Shown piece by piece: positions 9,751-18,761 of a stretch of DNA of 64,000 nucleotides. Numbering within the stretch: the first letter of the stretch is position 1; each line of letters begins with the position of its first letter. The notes beneath the pieces are model-generated. The model was not told the origin of the DNA, did no database searches, and was given only the letters and a program-made list of their open reading frames with translations. Source of the DNA: an uncultured Pelagibacteraceae bacterium (GTDB lineage Bacteria > Pseudomonadota > Alphaproteobacteria > Pelagibacterales > Pelagibacteraceae); contig CACNSD010000006.1 of assembly GCA_902623075.1 (NCBI GenBank), positions 1 through 64,000 of the forward strand, in the 5' to 3' direction. A program made the translations under genes and the position numbers.

Positions 9751-11109
9751 TTACTTTAATTGGTTAAATAGCTCTGGTGGTATACCTTTATCAGACATAC
9801 CTTTCAGATTTCCTTTAGACATCTTTTTCATCATTTCAGACATCATCTTAAATTGCTTAAGCAATTTATTGATAGTGGCTGGATCTGTGCCAGAGCCATT
9901 AGCAATTCTTTTTTTTCTAGAACCATCTATTATTTTTGGATTCTCTCTCTCCTTTTTTGTCATTGATAAAATAATAGCTTCATTTTTTGAAATTATACTC
10001 TCATCAATTCCTGCTGAATCCATTTGAGATTTAATTTTAGAAACACCTGGCATAAAAGACATAATTCCCTCAATACCGCCCATTTTTTTCATTTGTCTTA
10101 ATTGAGATAAATAATCTTCCATGGAGAATTGACCTTTTTTTAAATTTTCTTCTGCTTTTTTGAGATTTTCTTCTCCTAAATCTTGTGCCGCCTTTTCTAC
10201 AAGAGATACAATATCTCCCATACCAAGTATTCTGTTAGCAATTCTATCTGGATGGAATACTTCAAGATTATCTATCTTTTCTCCTATACCTAAAAATTTG
10301 ATTGGAACGTTTGAAATATATTTCATACTAACGGCGGCTCCACCTCTTGCATCACCATCAGCTCTAGTTAGAATAATCCCAGATAAATTAACTGTATTTT
10401 TAAACTCTTTTGCTACTGAAGCAGCAACTTGACCTGTTAGAGAGTCTGCAACTAAGAAGGTTTCTGTTGGGTTTATGACAGCCTCAATTTGCTTAATCTC
10501 GCTCATCATTTGTAGGTCGATTTGAGTTCTACCAGCAGTATCAAATAAAATTATTTCAGCTCCATTTAAATTAGCAGCACTTATTGCCCTTCTACAAATA
10601 TCAGTGGGTTGCTGACCTTCTATGATAGGTAAAGTTAAAATATTATTCTGTTCTCCTAAAAATCTAAGTTGTTCTTGTGCAGCTGGTCTGTAAATATCTA
10701 AACTGACCATCATTACTTTTTTCTTTTTATTATTTTCTAAAAATTTTGCTAATTTTGCTGTTGTTGTTGTTTTACCAGAACCTTGTAATCCAACTAACAT
10801 CATTGGAACAGGCGGTACTGCGTTTAGGTTTACATCATTATTTGTTGCACCTAGTAAGTCTACAAGCTCATCATAAACAATTTTGACGACCATATCCCCA
10901 GGGGAGGTAGACCTTATAATCTCTTGGCCTAACGCTTTTGGCTTAACTTTTTCAATAAAATCTTTTGCAACATCTAAAGAAACGTCGGCTTCAAGCAAGG
11001 CTTGCCTAATGCCTCTTAAACCTTCGTCTACTTGAGCTTCATCAAGTGAAGGTGCTTTTTTCAGAGAAGAAAAAATTTCTTCAAATTTATTTGTTAAATT
11101 TTCAAACAT
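9751..11109 (-). CDS. ffh: signal recognition particle protein Ffh
   Basis: The SRP GTPase of about 452 residues, binding signal peptides and 4.5S RNA for co-translational insertion of membrane proteins. In order: N domain, G1 GLQGSGKTT near 105, DIYRPAA, DTAGRTQ, the G4/G5 region [10 protein letters not shown], and a methionine-rich M domain ending in [14 protein letters not shown]. The start is placed at [13 protein letters not shown] (11109) since the open frame upstream, 26 more codons, runs through the structured leader and has no family similarity. It heads the minus-strand ffh-rpsP-trmD-rplS set and is preceded by a three-hairpin leader likely to regulate it. Confidence 0.96.
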   Translation of the reverse strand: MFENLTNKFEEIFSSLKKAPSLDEAQVDEGLRGIRQALLEADVSLDVAKDFIEKVKPKALGQEIIRSTSPGDMVVKIVYDELVDLLGATNNDVNLNAVPPVPMMLVGLQGSGKTTTTAKLAKFLENNKKKKVMMVSLDIYRPAAQEQLRFLGEQNNILTLPIIEGQQPTDICRRAISAANLNGAEIILFDTAGRTQIDLQMMSEIKQIEAVINPTETFLVADSLTGQVAASVAKEFKNTVNLSGIILTRADGDARGGAAVSMKYISNVPIKFLGIGEKIDNLEVFHPDRIANRILGMGDIVSLVEKAAQDLGEENLKKAEENLKKGQFSMEDYLSQLRQMKKMGGIEGIMSFMPGVSKIKSQMDSAGIDESIISKNEAIILSMTKKERENPKIIDGSRKKRIANGSGTDPATINKLLKQFKMMSEMMKKMSKGNLKGMSDKGIPPELFNQLK

Positions 11110-11216
11110 ATTTATTACGCATAGCAAAAACGCACTAGTGGGCGAACCCTCGCTGACTAGTGTCGATCTCTTTGTTCCCAAAGACACCGCAAAGTTAATG
11201 TTTTTGCGGAAACGGC
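11110..11216 (-). ncRNA. structured 5' leader of ffh (three hairpins, probable cis-regulatory RNA)
   Basis: On the minus strand three perfect hairpins follow each other without gaps. A: CCGCAAA/TTTGCGG at 11187-11209. B: TGTC..GACA closing TCTTTG-GGAA-CAAAGA at 11161-11186, with a GGAA tetraloop. C: CACTAGT/ACTAGTG enclosing GCGA/TCGC at 11133-11162. An 8-nt segment GCAAAAAC in the 5' arm of A (11200-11207) is also exactly complementary to GTTTTTGC at 11124-11131, just ahead of the ffh start, so A and this long-range stem exclude each other. From memory, a comparative study of Pelagibacter noncoding regions reported a cis-regulatory candidate ahead of the SRP protein gene; this is most likely that motif. 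The ligand or sensor is unknown. Confidence 0.75.
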
Positions 11217-11269
11217 ATCAACCTATAATAGAGGTTCAAAAAGTCAATAAATAAGTTAAACATCAATAT

Positions 11270-12094
11270 ATGGATATTAAAGCATTTAAAATGGACGGTT
11301 TAGGTAATGATTTTGTCATCATAGATAATAGACAAACAATTACAAATTTGACGAAAGAGCAAATAGTTAAGATTTGTGACAGAAAATTTATTGGTTGTGA
11401 CCAATTAATATTAATTAAAAAAAATGATGAATCAGATGCTTCGCTAGAATTTTATAATTCAGATGGAGGAATCTCTGGTGCGTGTGGAAATGGTACACGA
11501 TGTATTGCTGATTTAATAGGCAAAGAAAATAACAAAAAGGAAATTGTCCTAACAACTTTATCTGGCAAATTAAAATCAAATATTGTTGGAAAAAAAATAG
11601 TTTCTACAGAAATAGGTATTGCAAAAACAAAATGGGATGAGATTCCTTTATCTAAAGAATTAAATACTAATAATTTAGGAATTAAAATTTTTGACAAAAA
11701 TAATAACGAATTTTCTGGTGGGACTGCTGTAAATGTTGGGAACCCACATATAATTTTTTTTGTTGATAATAATGAAAATTTTGAAATTAAAAAAATTGGA
11801 CCAGAAATTGAAAATCATTCTCTATTCCCAGAAAAATGTAATGTTACTTTAGCAACTGTTGTTAATAAAGCATTGGTAAAAGTTAGAGTGTGGGAGAGAG
11901 GAGCTGGACTTACCAAAGCTTGTGGAACAGCAGCTTGTGCAACAGCTTTTGCTGCAAAACAAAATAGACTGGTAAATGATAAAGTTGATATTGAATTTTC
12001 TACAGGTAGATTGAATATTTCAATTGATGAAAATAATAGTATTCATATGAAAGGACCAGTTTCAGATATTGAAGAGATAAGTTTTAAAATTTAA
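11270..12094 (+). CDS. dapF: diaminopimelate epimerase DapF
   Basis: A 274-residue cofactor-independent epimerase turning LL- into meso-diaminopimelate for lysine and peptidoglycan. The N-terminal motif KMDGLGNDFVIID is present, with the two catalytic cysteines in SGACGNGTRC (near 75) and in TKACGTAACA (near 218). The length is normal. It is transcribed divergently from ffh, the intervening 160 bp being shared by the ffh leader and both promoters. Its stop overlaps the ftsY start by one base (TAATG), so the two are translationally coupled. In many alphaproteobacteria a methylthiotransferase gene lies between these two; it is absent here. Confidence 0.96.
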   Translation: MDIKAFKMDGLGNDFVIIDNRQTITNLTKEQIVKICDRKFIGCDQLILIKKNDESDASLEFYNSDGGISGACGNGTRCIADLIGKENNKKEIVLTTLSGKLKSNIVGKKIVSTEIGIAKTKWDEIPLSKELNTNNLGIKIFDKNNNEFSGGTAVNVGNPHIIFFVDNNENFEIKKIGPEIENHSLFPEKCNVTLATVVNKALVKVRVWERGAGLTKACGTAACATAFAAKQNRLVNDKVDIEFSTGRLNISIDENNSIHMKGPVSDIEEISFKI

Positions 12095-13011
12095 TGGGAA
12101 TTTTTGAAAAATTTAAATCAGGTTTTAAAAAAAGTGCCTCAGCTTTTACAACGGGTTTAAGAGATATAGTTGTAAAAAAAGAGATAGATGACAAAACATT
12201 AGACAAAATTGAAGATTACTTAATTCAATCAGATGTTGGTATTGTTTCGGCTTCAGAAATAAGAGAAATAATTTCTCAAACAAAAATTGATCCTAATAAA
12301 AATTTAACCGACGAAATAAATAATATTTTAAAAAATTATATTATTTCAATAATGAAGCCATTGGAAAATATTGAATTCTTCAAAAAAAAAGAAAAATTAA
12401 ATGCAACATTAATTTCAGGTGTCAACGGTGTTGGAAAAACAACCACTATTGGAAAAATAAGTAAAATATTAAAGGGTAATGGAAACAAAGTAATGCTTGC
12501 TGCATCAGATACTTTTAGAGCGGCAGCTATAGAACAACTTGAAAATTGGGCAAACAAAGTTGATGTTCAAATTACAAAATCATCTCAAGGCTCTGATCCT
12601 GCATCAGTCGCTTACAAGGCTATTGAAGAAGCATTAAACAATAATTTTAATCAGGTTTTAATAGATACTGCTGGAAGATTACAAAACAAAAAAAATTTGA
12701 TGGAGGAATATAAAAAAATTGCGAACGTAACTAAAAAAATTGATCCTGACGCCCCACATGATGTTATTTTAGTTTTAGATGCAACTTCGGGTCAAAATGT
12801 AATAAATCAAGTTGAAGAATTTAATAAAATTATTCCAATAACTGGTCTTATAATGACAAAATTAGATGGCACAGCAAAAGGAGGTATTCTTTTAGCTGTT
12901 GCTAAAAAATATAAGCTACCAATTATTGCTCTTGGATTAGGTGAAAAAGAAGACGATTTACAAATTTTTGAAGCTGAAAAATTTGCAGAGGCTTTCACTC
13001 AAATTAGTTAA
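12094..13011 (+). CDS. ftsY: SRP receptor FtsY (short form)
   Basis: A 305-residue SRP-receptor GTPase that docks Ffh-ribosome complexes at the membrane. It begins almost directly with the NG domain (FEKFKSGFKKSASAFTTGL), so the acidic A domain of enterobacterial FtsY is missing, as in many alphaproteobacteria. GTPase motifs are GVNGVGKTT near 108, DTFRAAA near 138, DTAGR near 192, and TKLDGTAKGG near 250. It overlaps dapF by one base, and its 3' end overlaps a convergent gene by 8 nt. Both SRP GTPases (ffh and ftsY) therefore lie within 1 kb of each other on opposite strands. Confidence 0.96.
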   Translation: MGIFEKFKSGFKKSASAFTTGLRDIVVKKEIDDKTLDKIEDYLIQSDVGIVSASEIREIISQTKIDPNKNLTDEINNILKNYIISIMKPLENIEFFKKKEKLNATLISGVNGVGKTTTIGKISKILKGNGNKVMLAASDTFRAAAIEQLENWANKVDVQITKSSQGSDPASVAYKAIEEALNNNFNQVLIDTAGRLQNKKNLMEEYKKIANVTKKIDPDAPHDVILVLDATSGQNVINQVEEFNKIIPITGLIMTKLDGTAKGGILLAVAKKYKLPIIALGLGEKEDDLQIFEAEKFAEAFTQIS

Positions 13012-13567
13012 TTAAGTTACTAGAAATTAAAGGTTTATAAAAACTACATTTATAATTTTCTTTAAATTCATAATGTCCACAATTCTTAGCTATTGAAGAA
13101 ATAATAAAATCAAATTTGCCATTTACAGGATAAAGCTCTAATTTTCTTTCAATAATATCAAATTTGAAATTAGCCTTTAAACTTTTGACAGCACTAATCA
13201 TGACTAAAGTTTTATTATCTTTTAAGAGATAATATGCAAAGTCGTCTGGGAAAACAGGAAAATCATACTCCTCCAAAAAATGCTTAGCCGTTTTAGGAAA
13301 CCATTCATAGGAAATTAATGGTAAAGACTCTTTTGTTTTGTAATTATAAATATAAAGATCCTTTGGAAAATCATTAATATAATTTGAATTTTCTCCTCGA
13401 GCTAAAACAGCTTTTTCACGTGTTTTAAAATATAATGCAAAATTTTCATCATGTGAATTCATTTGATCGATATGAAAAAGGCTATCTACAGATGCTAAAT
13501 TTTCTTTGGCATTTGATAAATTATAAAAAGAAAACAGTATAAAAAAAAATATGAAAAAATTTTTCAT
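13004..13567 (-). CDS. secreted protein of unknown function
   Basis: 187 residues with a clear Sec signal peptide: charged MKN, a Phe/Ile-rich hydrophobic stretch, and a likely cleavage after SNA near residue 20. The mature part is mixed alpha/beta in character, with aromatic-rich segments (ISYEWFPKTAKHFLEEYDFPVFPDDFA cut into shorter pieces around residue 100) and two cysteines near 162 and 170 that could form a disulfide. I recognise no family. The gene is convergent with ftsY (8-nt overlap) and stands apart from the hydrolase upstream by 49 nt. It is probably periplasmic. Confidence 0.65.
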   Translation of the reverse strand: MKNFFIFFFILFSFYNLSNAKENLASVDSLFHIDQMNSHDENFALYFKTREKAVLARGENSNYINDFPKDLYIYNYKTKESLPLISYEWFPKTAKHFLEEYDFPVFPDDFAYYLLKDNKTLVMISAVKSLKANFKFDIIERKLELYPVNGKFDFIISSIAKNCGHYEFKENYKCSFYKPLISSNLIN

Positions 13568-13616
13568 AAAAAAAATTTAAGAAAAAAATTCGAATTATCT
13601 TTGTTTAGATTGTGGC

Positions 13617-14435
13617 TTAATTTAAACTATCAACAAATGACTTAAGGGCTAATACAAGTTTATCATCATATTCCATCATATGATCGTCATATTTGGTAAA
13701 ATATGAATATTTAGGTTCACTTGCTAAATTAAAAATTTTTTTACCCATCCAAAATGGAACTATTTGATCAGCCTCACCATGCATTACTAATATTGGAATA
13801 TTAATGTTTTTAATTTTTTCATTATTTTCATACTTATCTTTTAAAATTAAACCTACAGGGATATAAGGATAAAAATTTCTTGCAGCCTCTACCATTGATG
13901 TAAAAGGTGTTTCTAAGATTATTCCAGCAAAATTTTTATTCTGAGCAATTTGAGTTGCGACTCCAGTTCCCAATGACTCTCCATAAAGAATTATATCTTT
14001 TTCTTTAAGACCTTTTTTTTTCAGCCAATTAATTGCACTCATACCATCTATATAAAGACCTTCTTCAGTAGGGTTTCCTTCATTTCCGCTAAAACCTCTC
14101 CAAGCGATAATTAAAAAATTAACATCCATATCTCTAAAATGATTTAATTTATGTATCCTATTTTCAAGTTTTCCCGCATTACCATGAAAATAAACAATTG
14201 TTTTATGGTTTTTTAAATCTTTTTTGTGAAACCAACCTAAAAGATTAATATTATCTGTTGTTTCGATACTAACTTTTTCAATGGTAACTTCTAAATTATC
14301 TCCAAAATAATTATTCTCTTCAGGATGGTACATTAAATTTCTTTGATAAAAGAAAAGAAAAATGCAAATCAAAGTATATATTGCAAATATAAATAAAAAT
14401 ATATTAGTTAATGTCATTTTTTTATTAATTTTCAT
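13617..14435 (-). CDS. membrane-anchored alpha/beta hydrolase (BEM46/ABHD13-like)
   Basis: 272 residues: an N-terminal membrane anchor (about 10-30, TNIFLFIFAIYTLICIFLFF) followed by a serine hydrolase domain facing the periplasm. The oxyanion motif YFHGNAG lies near 82, the nucleophile elbow GESLGTG near 152, the acid in MHGEADQIVPF near 218, and a histidine in KYDDHMMEYD near 250. The pattern fits the BEM46/ABHD13/YfhR group, whose substrates are mostly unknown. The start overlaps the MFS gene by 11 nt. An esterase or peptidase role is plausible but not shown. Confidence 0.78.
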   Translation of the reverse strand: MKINKKMTLTNIFLFIFAIYTLICIFLFFYQRNLMYHPEENNYFGDNLEVTIEKVSIETTDNINLLGWFHKKDLKNHKTIVYFHGNAGKLENRIHKLNHFRDMDVNFLIIAWRGFSGNEGNPTEEGLYIDGMSAINWLKKKGLKEKDIILYGESLGTGVATQIAQNKNFAGIILETPFTSMVEAARNFYPYIPVGLILKDKYENNEKIKNINIPILVMHGEADQIVPFWMGKKIFNLASEPKYSYFTKYDDHMMEYDDKLVLALKSFVDSLN

Positions 14436-15636
14436 TTTTATTTAAATAGATAAAAAAAATATAACTTAATACACATAGAAATAAAAAGATCGAAAATGAA
14501 ATTCTATAACTACTTAAAATATCAAATCCTTTATTATTACATAAATCAATAACTAACCCTATACCCCACTGAACAAAAAAAGTTCCAGAAAAAAGAAATA
14601 CATTAAATGAAGTAAGAGATTTGCCAGCTAGATTTTTTGAAAAGTTTAGCGCAATTGCTGGCTGTGTTAAAGAAATAACAATTGATGTCATGATATATAT
14701 GGTAAATAGGAATGCTCCTGCATTATTACCAAAATAAATTATCAAAAATAATGAAAAGTAACTTATTGGCAAACCTAGCTTAATTAATTTAATACTACTT
14801 ATGCCATAATCTGAAATTTTTGGTAAGATATATCCCCAAATAAAATATGAAATTAACATAGTAATATTTATCCAAAATAAACCGGTAGCACTTTGAAGGG
14901 GCGAGTAACCTGTAATATTTAACATCCAAGGACCAGCCCATAAAGTTTGAATTGCTTGAATACCTCCATAATTAATAAATGCCAGAGGAATCATGCTTAT
15001 AAAAAATTTATTTTTCCAAATTTGACTTAATGACTCTTTCTCAGATTTTATTGTGGTGTTTTCTTTTTGCTCCCAACTAGGAATAAACAAAAAAATTAAA
15101 ATTATGCTAAATAAAATAAGTATAGCTATTAAAATAAAGATCCATCTCCATCCTATATATGGAAGTAGTATTTGAACAGGTAAAGTTGACGATACAAATC
15201 CAATATTTGCTACCATTAACATCCAAGAATTAGCTCTCTGTTGGTATTTTTCTGCAAACCATACTCTATATCCAGTAAGGGGACCCATCATGCAAGCACT
15301 TACCCCTACACCAATAAATACTCTAGATATAAATAATCCAGTAAAACTTTTTGCGAGTGCAAATGATATTGTTCCAATCAATGCTATCATTAAAAAACAA
15401 CCAATTACCTTTTTTGGACCAATTTTATCTAATAAAAGCCCGACAGGAATTTGCATTATCGAAAAACCAATAAAGTAGCCCCCTGCCAATAATCCCAGAT
15501 TTCCTGCAGTTAAATCAAACTCAGAGGTTAGAACTGGAGTTAAAGTTGCAGTTATAGATCTAACCAGATTAGATAGTAAAAATCCAAAGGCGAAAACACA
15601 AAATATGATAATGCTTTTATTTACTTTAGTAATCAT
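14425..15636 (-). CDS. major facilitator superfamily transporter
   Basis: 403 residues with about twelve hydrophobic segments. The MFS motif between helices 2 and 3 is seen as GLLLDKIGPKKVIG near residue 65-78, and helix 4 carries SRVFIGVGVSACMMGPLTGYR. Similarity in feel is to the nitrate/sugar-phosphate or cyanate-type porters of alphaproteobacteria, but no substrate can be named. It is divergent from the gamma-glutamyltransferase gene with only 29 bp between them, and overlaps the downstream hydrolase by 11 nt. Confidence 0.85.
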   Translation of the reverse strand: MITKVNKSIIIFCVFAFGFLLSNLVRSITATLTPVLTSEFDLTAGNLGLLAGGYFIGFSIMQIPVGLLLDKIGPKKVIGCFLMIALIGTISFALAKSFTGLFISRVFIGVGVSACMMGPLTGYRVWFAEKYQQRANSWMLMVANIGFVSSTLPVQILLPYIGWRWIFILIAILILFSIILIFLFIPSWEQKENTTIKSEKESLSQIWKNKFFISMIPLAFINYGGIQAIQTLWAGPWMLNITGYSPLQSATGLFWINITMLISYFIWGYILPKISDYGISSIKLIKLGLPISYFSLFLIIYFGNNAGAFLFTIYIMTSIVISLTQPAIALNFSKNLAGKSLTSFNVFLFSGTFFVQWGIGLVIDLCNNKGFDILSSYRISFSIFLFLCVLSYIFFIYLNKNEN

Positions 15637-15665
15637 TTATAAATTTTTGAGAATTAATCTTTACT

Positions 15666-17249
15666 ATGAATAATCAATCAACAAAAGACAAAGATGCACG
15701 TTCTTCAAATGCAATGGCTGCAACTTCACATCCTTTAGCTACAGAAGAAGCATTAAAAATTCTTAAAATGGGAGGAAATGCGGTAGATGCTTCGATTGCT
15801 GCCTCGGTTGTTTTATCTGTAGTAGAACCTAATGCAACGAGTATTGGTGGCGACTGCTTTGCAATAGTCAAAATGGATAAAAAAGATCCAGTATCTTTTA
15901 ATGGATCAGGCCTAGCACCAGAAAAATTAAATTATAATTTTTTTAAAGATAAGAATATTGATAAAATTGGACTAACCAGTCCACATTCAGTTACGGTTCC
16001 AGGTGCAGTGGATGCTTGGGAAAAAATTCACAAAGAGTTTGGTAAGCTTGATTTTGAGCAATTATTTTTAGGTGCGATTGATATTGCAAAGAATGGTCAC
16101 AAAGTTACTAAAGTCGTATCAAGTGCATGGAAAAATAGCTTGAATAAAATCAACGGTAATGAAAATTCAAAAAAAATTTTTTTGAAAGATGGTCGTACTT
16201 ATCAAGAAAATGAATTAATGAAAAATGTTGCATTAGGGGAAACACTTGAAGCAATTAGTAAAAAGGGAAGTAAAGAATTTTATGAAGGTGATACCGCAAA
16301 AGATATAATTGAAACTTTAAATGAATTAGGTGGTTTACATACTTTTGAGGATTTTTCGAAACAGAGTACAATAAGATCGGATACAATCAAATCTAGTTAT
16401 AAGGATGATTTTATTCATCAATGCCCTCCCAATGGTCCTGGTGTTACAGTATTGATTATGATGAAATTATTAGAAAAACTAAATATTCAAAATTATAAAT
16501 TAAATAGTACAGAAAGATTCCATCTTGAGGCAGAAGTTACAAAACAAGCTTATAAAGTTAAAGAAACTATTTTAGGCGATCCAAATTTTGTTAACTTTAA
16601 TTTAGAAGAAATTTTAAGTGATAAAAATATTGAAAAAATTTTTAATAAAATTAGTTTAAATTCATGTAGTGATGTTGGTGACTTAAATATTCCAGCTCAT
16701 CCAGAAACAATATATCTAACAGTAGTAGATAAAGATTTGAATAGTGTATCAATTATCAATTCTGTTTGTTATGTATTCGGATCAGGTATTACGACAAATA
16801 AAAGTGGAATACTTTTACATAATAGAGGTACAAATTTCAGAGTAGAACATGGACATCCAAACTGTATTGCGGGCTTAAAAAGACCGTTACATACTATTAT
16901 TCCTGGCATGGTTATTGATAAAGACAACAAAGCAACTTTAAGTTATGGCGTTATGGGTGGACAGTATCAACCAGTGGGTCAAGTTCATGTTTTAAATAAT
17001 ATGATTGATTTTGGGATGGGACCACAAGAAGCTTTGAGTTTTCCAAGAGCTTTTCATTTTAATAATATTTACAAACTAGAAAAAACTGTTGATAAAGAAA
17101 TTTTCCATGGACTCAAAGAATTAGGTCATAATGTAGAATATTTTGATGGTACACATGGTGGTGGCCAAGCAATAAAAATAAATAGAAGTGAAGGTGATCT
17201 CTTAGGTGGATCAGATCCTAGAAAAGATGGTTACGCAAAAGGATATTAA
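15666..17249 (+). CDS. gamma-glutamyltransferase family protein
   Basis: 527 residues of the Ntn-hydrolase gamma-glutamyltranspeptidase family. The N-terminal part has the family pattern ATSHPLATEEALKILKMGGNAVDA and the GGDCFAI segment; the self-processing threonine appears in HPETIYLTVVDKD (near 350), followed by FGSGITTNKSGILLHNRG and the C-terminal HGGGQAI. No signal peptide is visible, so the enzyme is probably cytoplasmic, unlike E. coli Ggt; related cytoplasmic members include cephalosporin acylase-like and hydantoinase-associated enzymes. Its stop directly abuts the CoA ligase start, and the next gene overlaps, giving a three-gene operon. The real amide substrate is unknown. Confidence 0.85.
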   Translation: MNNQSTKDKDARSSNAMAATSHPLATEEALKILKMGGNAVDASIAASVVLSVVEPNATSIGGDCFAIVKMDKKDPVSFNGSGLAPEKLNYNFFKDKNIDKIGLTSPHSVTVPGAVDAWEKIHKEFGKLDFEQLFLGAIDIAKNGHKVTKVVSSAWKNSLNKINGNENSKKIFLKDGRTYQENELMKNVALGETLEAISKKGSKEFYEGDTAKDIIETLNELGGLHTFEDFSKQSTIRSDTIKSSYKDDFIHQCPPNGPGVTVLIMMKLLEKLNIQNYKLNSTERFHLEAEVTKQAYKVKETILGDPNFVNFNLEEILSDKNIEKIFNKISLNSCSDVGDLNIPAHPETIYLTVVDKDLNSVSIINSVCYVFGSGITTNKSGILLHNRGTNFRVEHGHPNCIAGLKRPLHTIIPGMVIDKDNKATLSYGVMGGQYQPVGQVHVLNNMIDFGMGPQEALSFPRAFHFNNIYKLEKTVDKEIFHGLKELGHNVEYFDGTHGGGQAIKINRSEGDLLGGSDPRKDGYAKGY

Positions 17250-18761
17250 ATGTCTTCAAAAAGAATTGTTAAGAACATTTTTGAAAATACGGATAATGAC
17301 AAAGTTGCAATTTCGTCAGAGAGTAATTCAAAAATTAGTTTCAAAGATTTAAAAACATTTATTGAAGATATTTCAAAACAATTATCGGGTGCTGGATTAA
17401 GCAATAAAGATAGAGCAGCAATAGTTTTACCAAATGGACCGGCCATGGCCACTAGTTTCTTGGGAATTTCAAGCTATATGTCTGCTGCTCCTCTTAATCC
17501 ATCATATAAATCAGAAGAATATGAGTTTTATCTTAAAGATTTAAATCCTAAAATAATTATTGTTGAGAAAAATTCAAATAACCCATCAGTAGAAGTTGCA
17601 AAAAAATTAAATATAGAGATTTGTGAATTAAAAACTCATAAAGATCAACCTGAAGGTTTGTTTGACTTATTTGACAGTAAAAGTGATTATTCATCGCCGA
17701 ATGAAAATAACGAAGCTTTAGTCCTCCATACTTCAGGAACTACATCTAGACCAAAAATTGTTCCATTATCAAATAATAATATTTATTCCTCTTCTGAAAA
17801 TATTTCAAAAAGTTTAAGTCTTTCAGAAAATGATCATTGTTTAAATATTATGCCATTGTTTCATATTCATGGCCTTATCGCAGTTTTAGCAACATCAATG
17901 AAAGTTGGCGCATCAGTATGTGCGTCTAGTGGTTTTAATGCATTAAAATTTCTCGACTTGGCTAGATCAGAAAAAATTACTTGGTATTCAGGTGTACCTA
18001 CAATGCATCAAGCAATATTATTAAGAGCAAACAAAAAAAGAGAAGTAGCAAAAAACTTAAATTTAAGATTAATTAGATCTTCTTCAGCTTCATTACCTCC
18101 TGCTGTATTTAAAGATTTAAATGAAGCATTTAATTGTCCTGTTATTGAAGCATATGGAATGACTGAAGCAACACATCAAATGACATCTAATCCGTTGCCA
18201 CCAAAGCAACAAAAGGCAGGATTTGTTGGCCTTCCAGCAGGTCCAGAGGTATGCATTATGAACGAAAATGGGGACATAATGAAACAAGGTGAAGAGGGCG
18301 AGGTATGTATAAAAGGTGAAAACGTAACTCTTGGCTATGAGAATAATGAAGAGGCAAATAAAACAAGTTTTACAAATGGTTGGTTTAGAACTGGTGATCA
18401 AGGTTATTTTGATAAAGATGGATATTTAAAAATCTCTGGAAGATTGAAAGAAATAATTAATAAAGGTGGAGAAAAAATATCTCCATTAGAGGTGGATAAT
18501 GTTCTAATGGATCATCCTTTTGTTGAACAAGCTGTATGTTTTGGATATGAGGATAAAATGCTTGGAGAAGAAATTGCAACTGCTATTATTGTAAAAGAGG
18601 GAATGACCTGTAGAGAGGAAGACATAAAAATTTATGCAAATGAAAAACTTGCAAAGTTTAAGGTTCCAAAAAAAATATTTTTTGTAAATGAAATACCTAA
18701 AGGTGCGACAGGAAAACTGCAGAGAAATACTTTGGCTAAAAAATTCGGGTTGATAAATTAA
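17250..18761 (+). CDS. acyl-CoA ligase resembling oxalate-CoA ligase
   Basis: A 503-residue ANL-family ligase. Core motifs are HTSGTTSRPKIVPL (near 155), AYGMTEATHQMTSNPLPP (near 300), GWFRTGDQGYFDKDGY (near 377) and PKGATGKLQR with the catalytic lysine near 493. The combinations ITWYSGVPTMHQ and MTEATHQMTSNPLPP are, in my recollection, characteristic of oxalyl-CoA synthetase (plant AAE3, yeast Pcs60). That would activate oxalate to oxalyl-CoA, yet no oxalyl-CoA decarboxylase is nearby. It is flanked immediately by the gamma-glutamyltransferase-like gene (0 nt) and overlaps the reductase gene by 1 nt. Another small dicarboxylate or hydroxyacid could be the substrate. Confidence 0.82.
   Translation: MSSKRIVKNIFENTDNDKVAISSESNSKISFKDLKTFIEDISKQLSGAGLSNKDRAAIVLPNGPAMATSFLGISSYMSAAPLNPSYKSEEYEFYLKDLNPKIIIVEKNSNNPSVEVAKKLNIEICELKTHKDQPEGLFDLFDSKSDYSSPNENNEALVLHTSGTTSRPKIVPLSNNNIYSSSENISKSLSLSENDHCLNIMPLFHIHGLIAVLATSMKVGASVCASSGFNALKFLDLARSEKITWYSGVPTMHQAILLRANKKREVAKNLNLRLIRSSSASLPPAVFKDLNEAFNCPVIEAYGMTEATHQMTSNPLPPKQQKAGFVGLPAGPEVCIMNENGDIMKQGEEGEVCIKGENVTLGYENNEEANKTSFTNGWFRTGDQGYFDKDGYLKISGRLKEIINKGGEKISPLEVDNVLMDHPFVEQAVCFGYEDKMLGEEIATAIIVKEGMTCREEDIKIYANEKLAKFKVPKKIFFVNEIPKGATGKLQRNTLAKKFGLIN

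Noticed and set aside
11110-11187. 26-codon upstream extension of the ffh reading frame
   Set aside because: It runs through the structured leader with no similarity to Ffh; the conserved N-terminus starts at the ATG at 11109.
11110-11216. The ffh leader as the 4.5S SRP RNA gene (ffs) itself
   Set aside because: It has a GGAA tetraloop but lacks the conserved helix 8 sequence around it (GGAAGCAGC-type 3' side) and folds as three separate hairpins, not one long rod.
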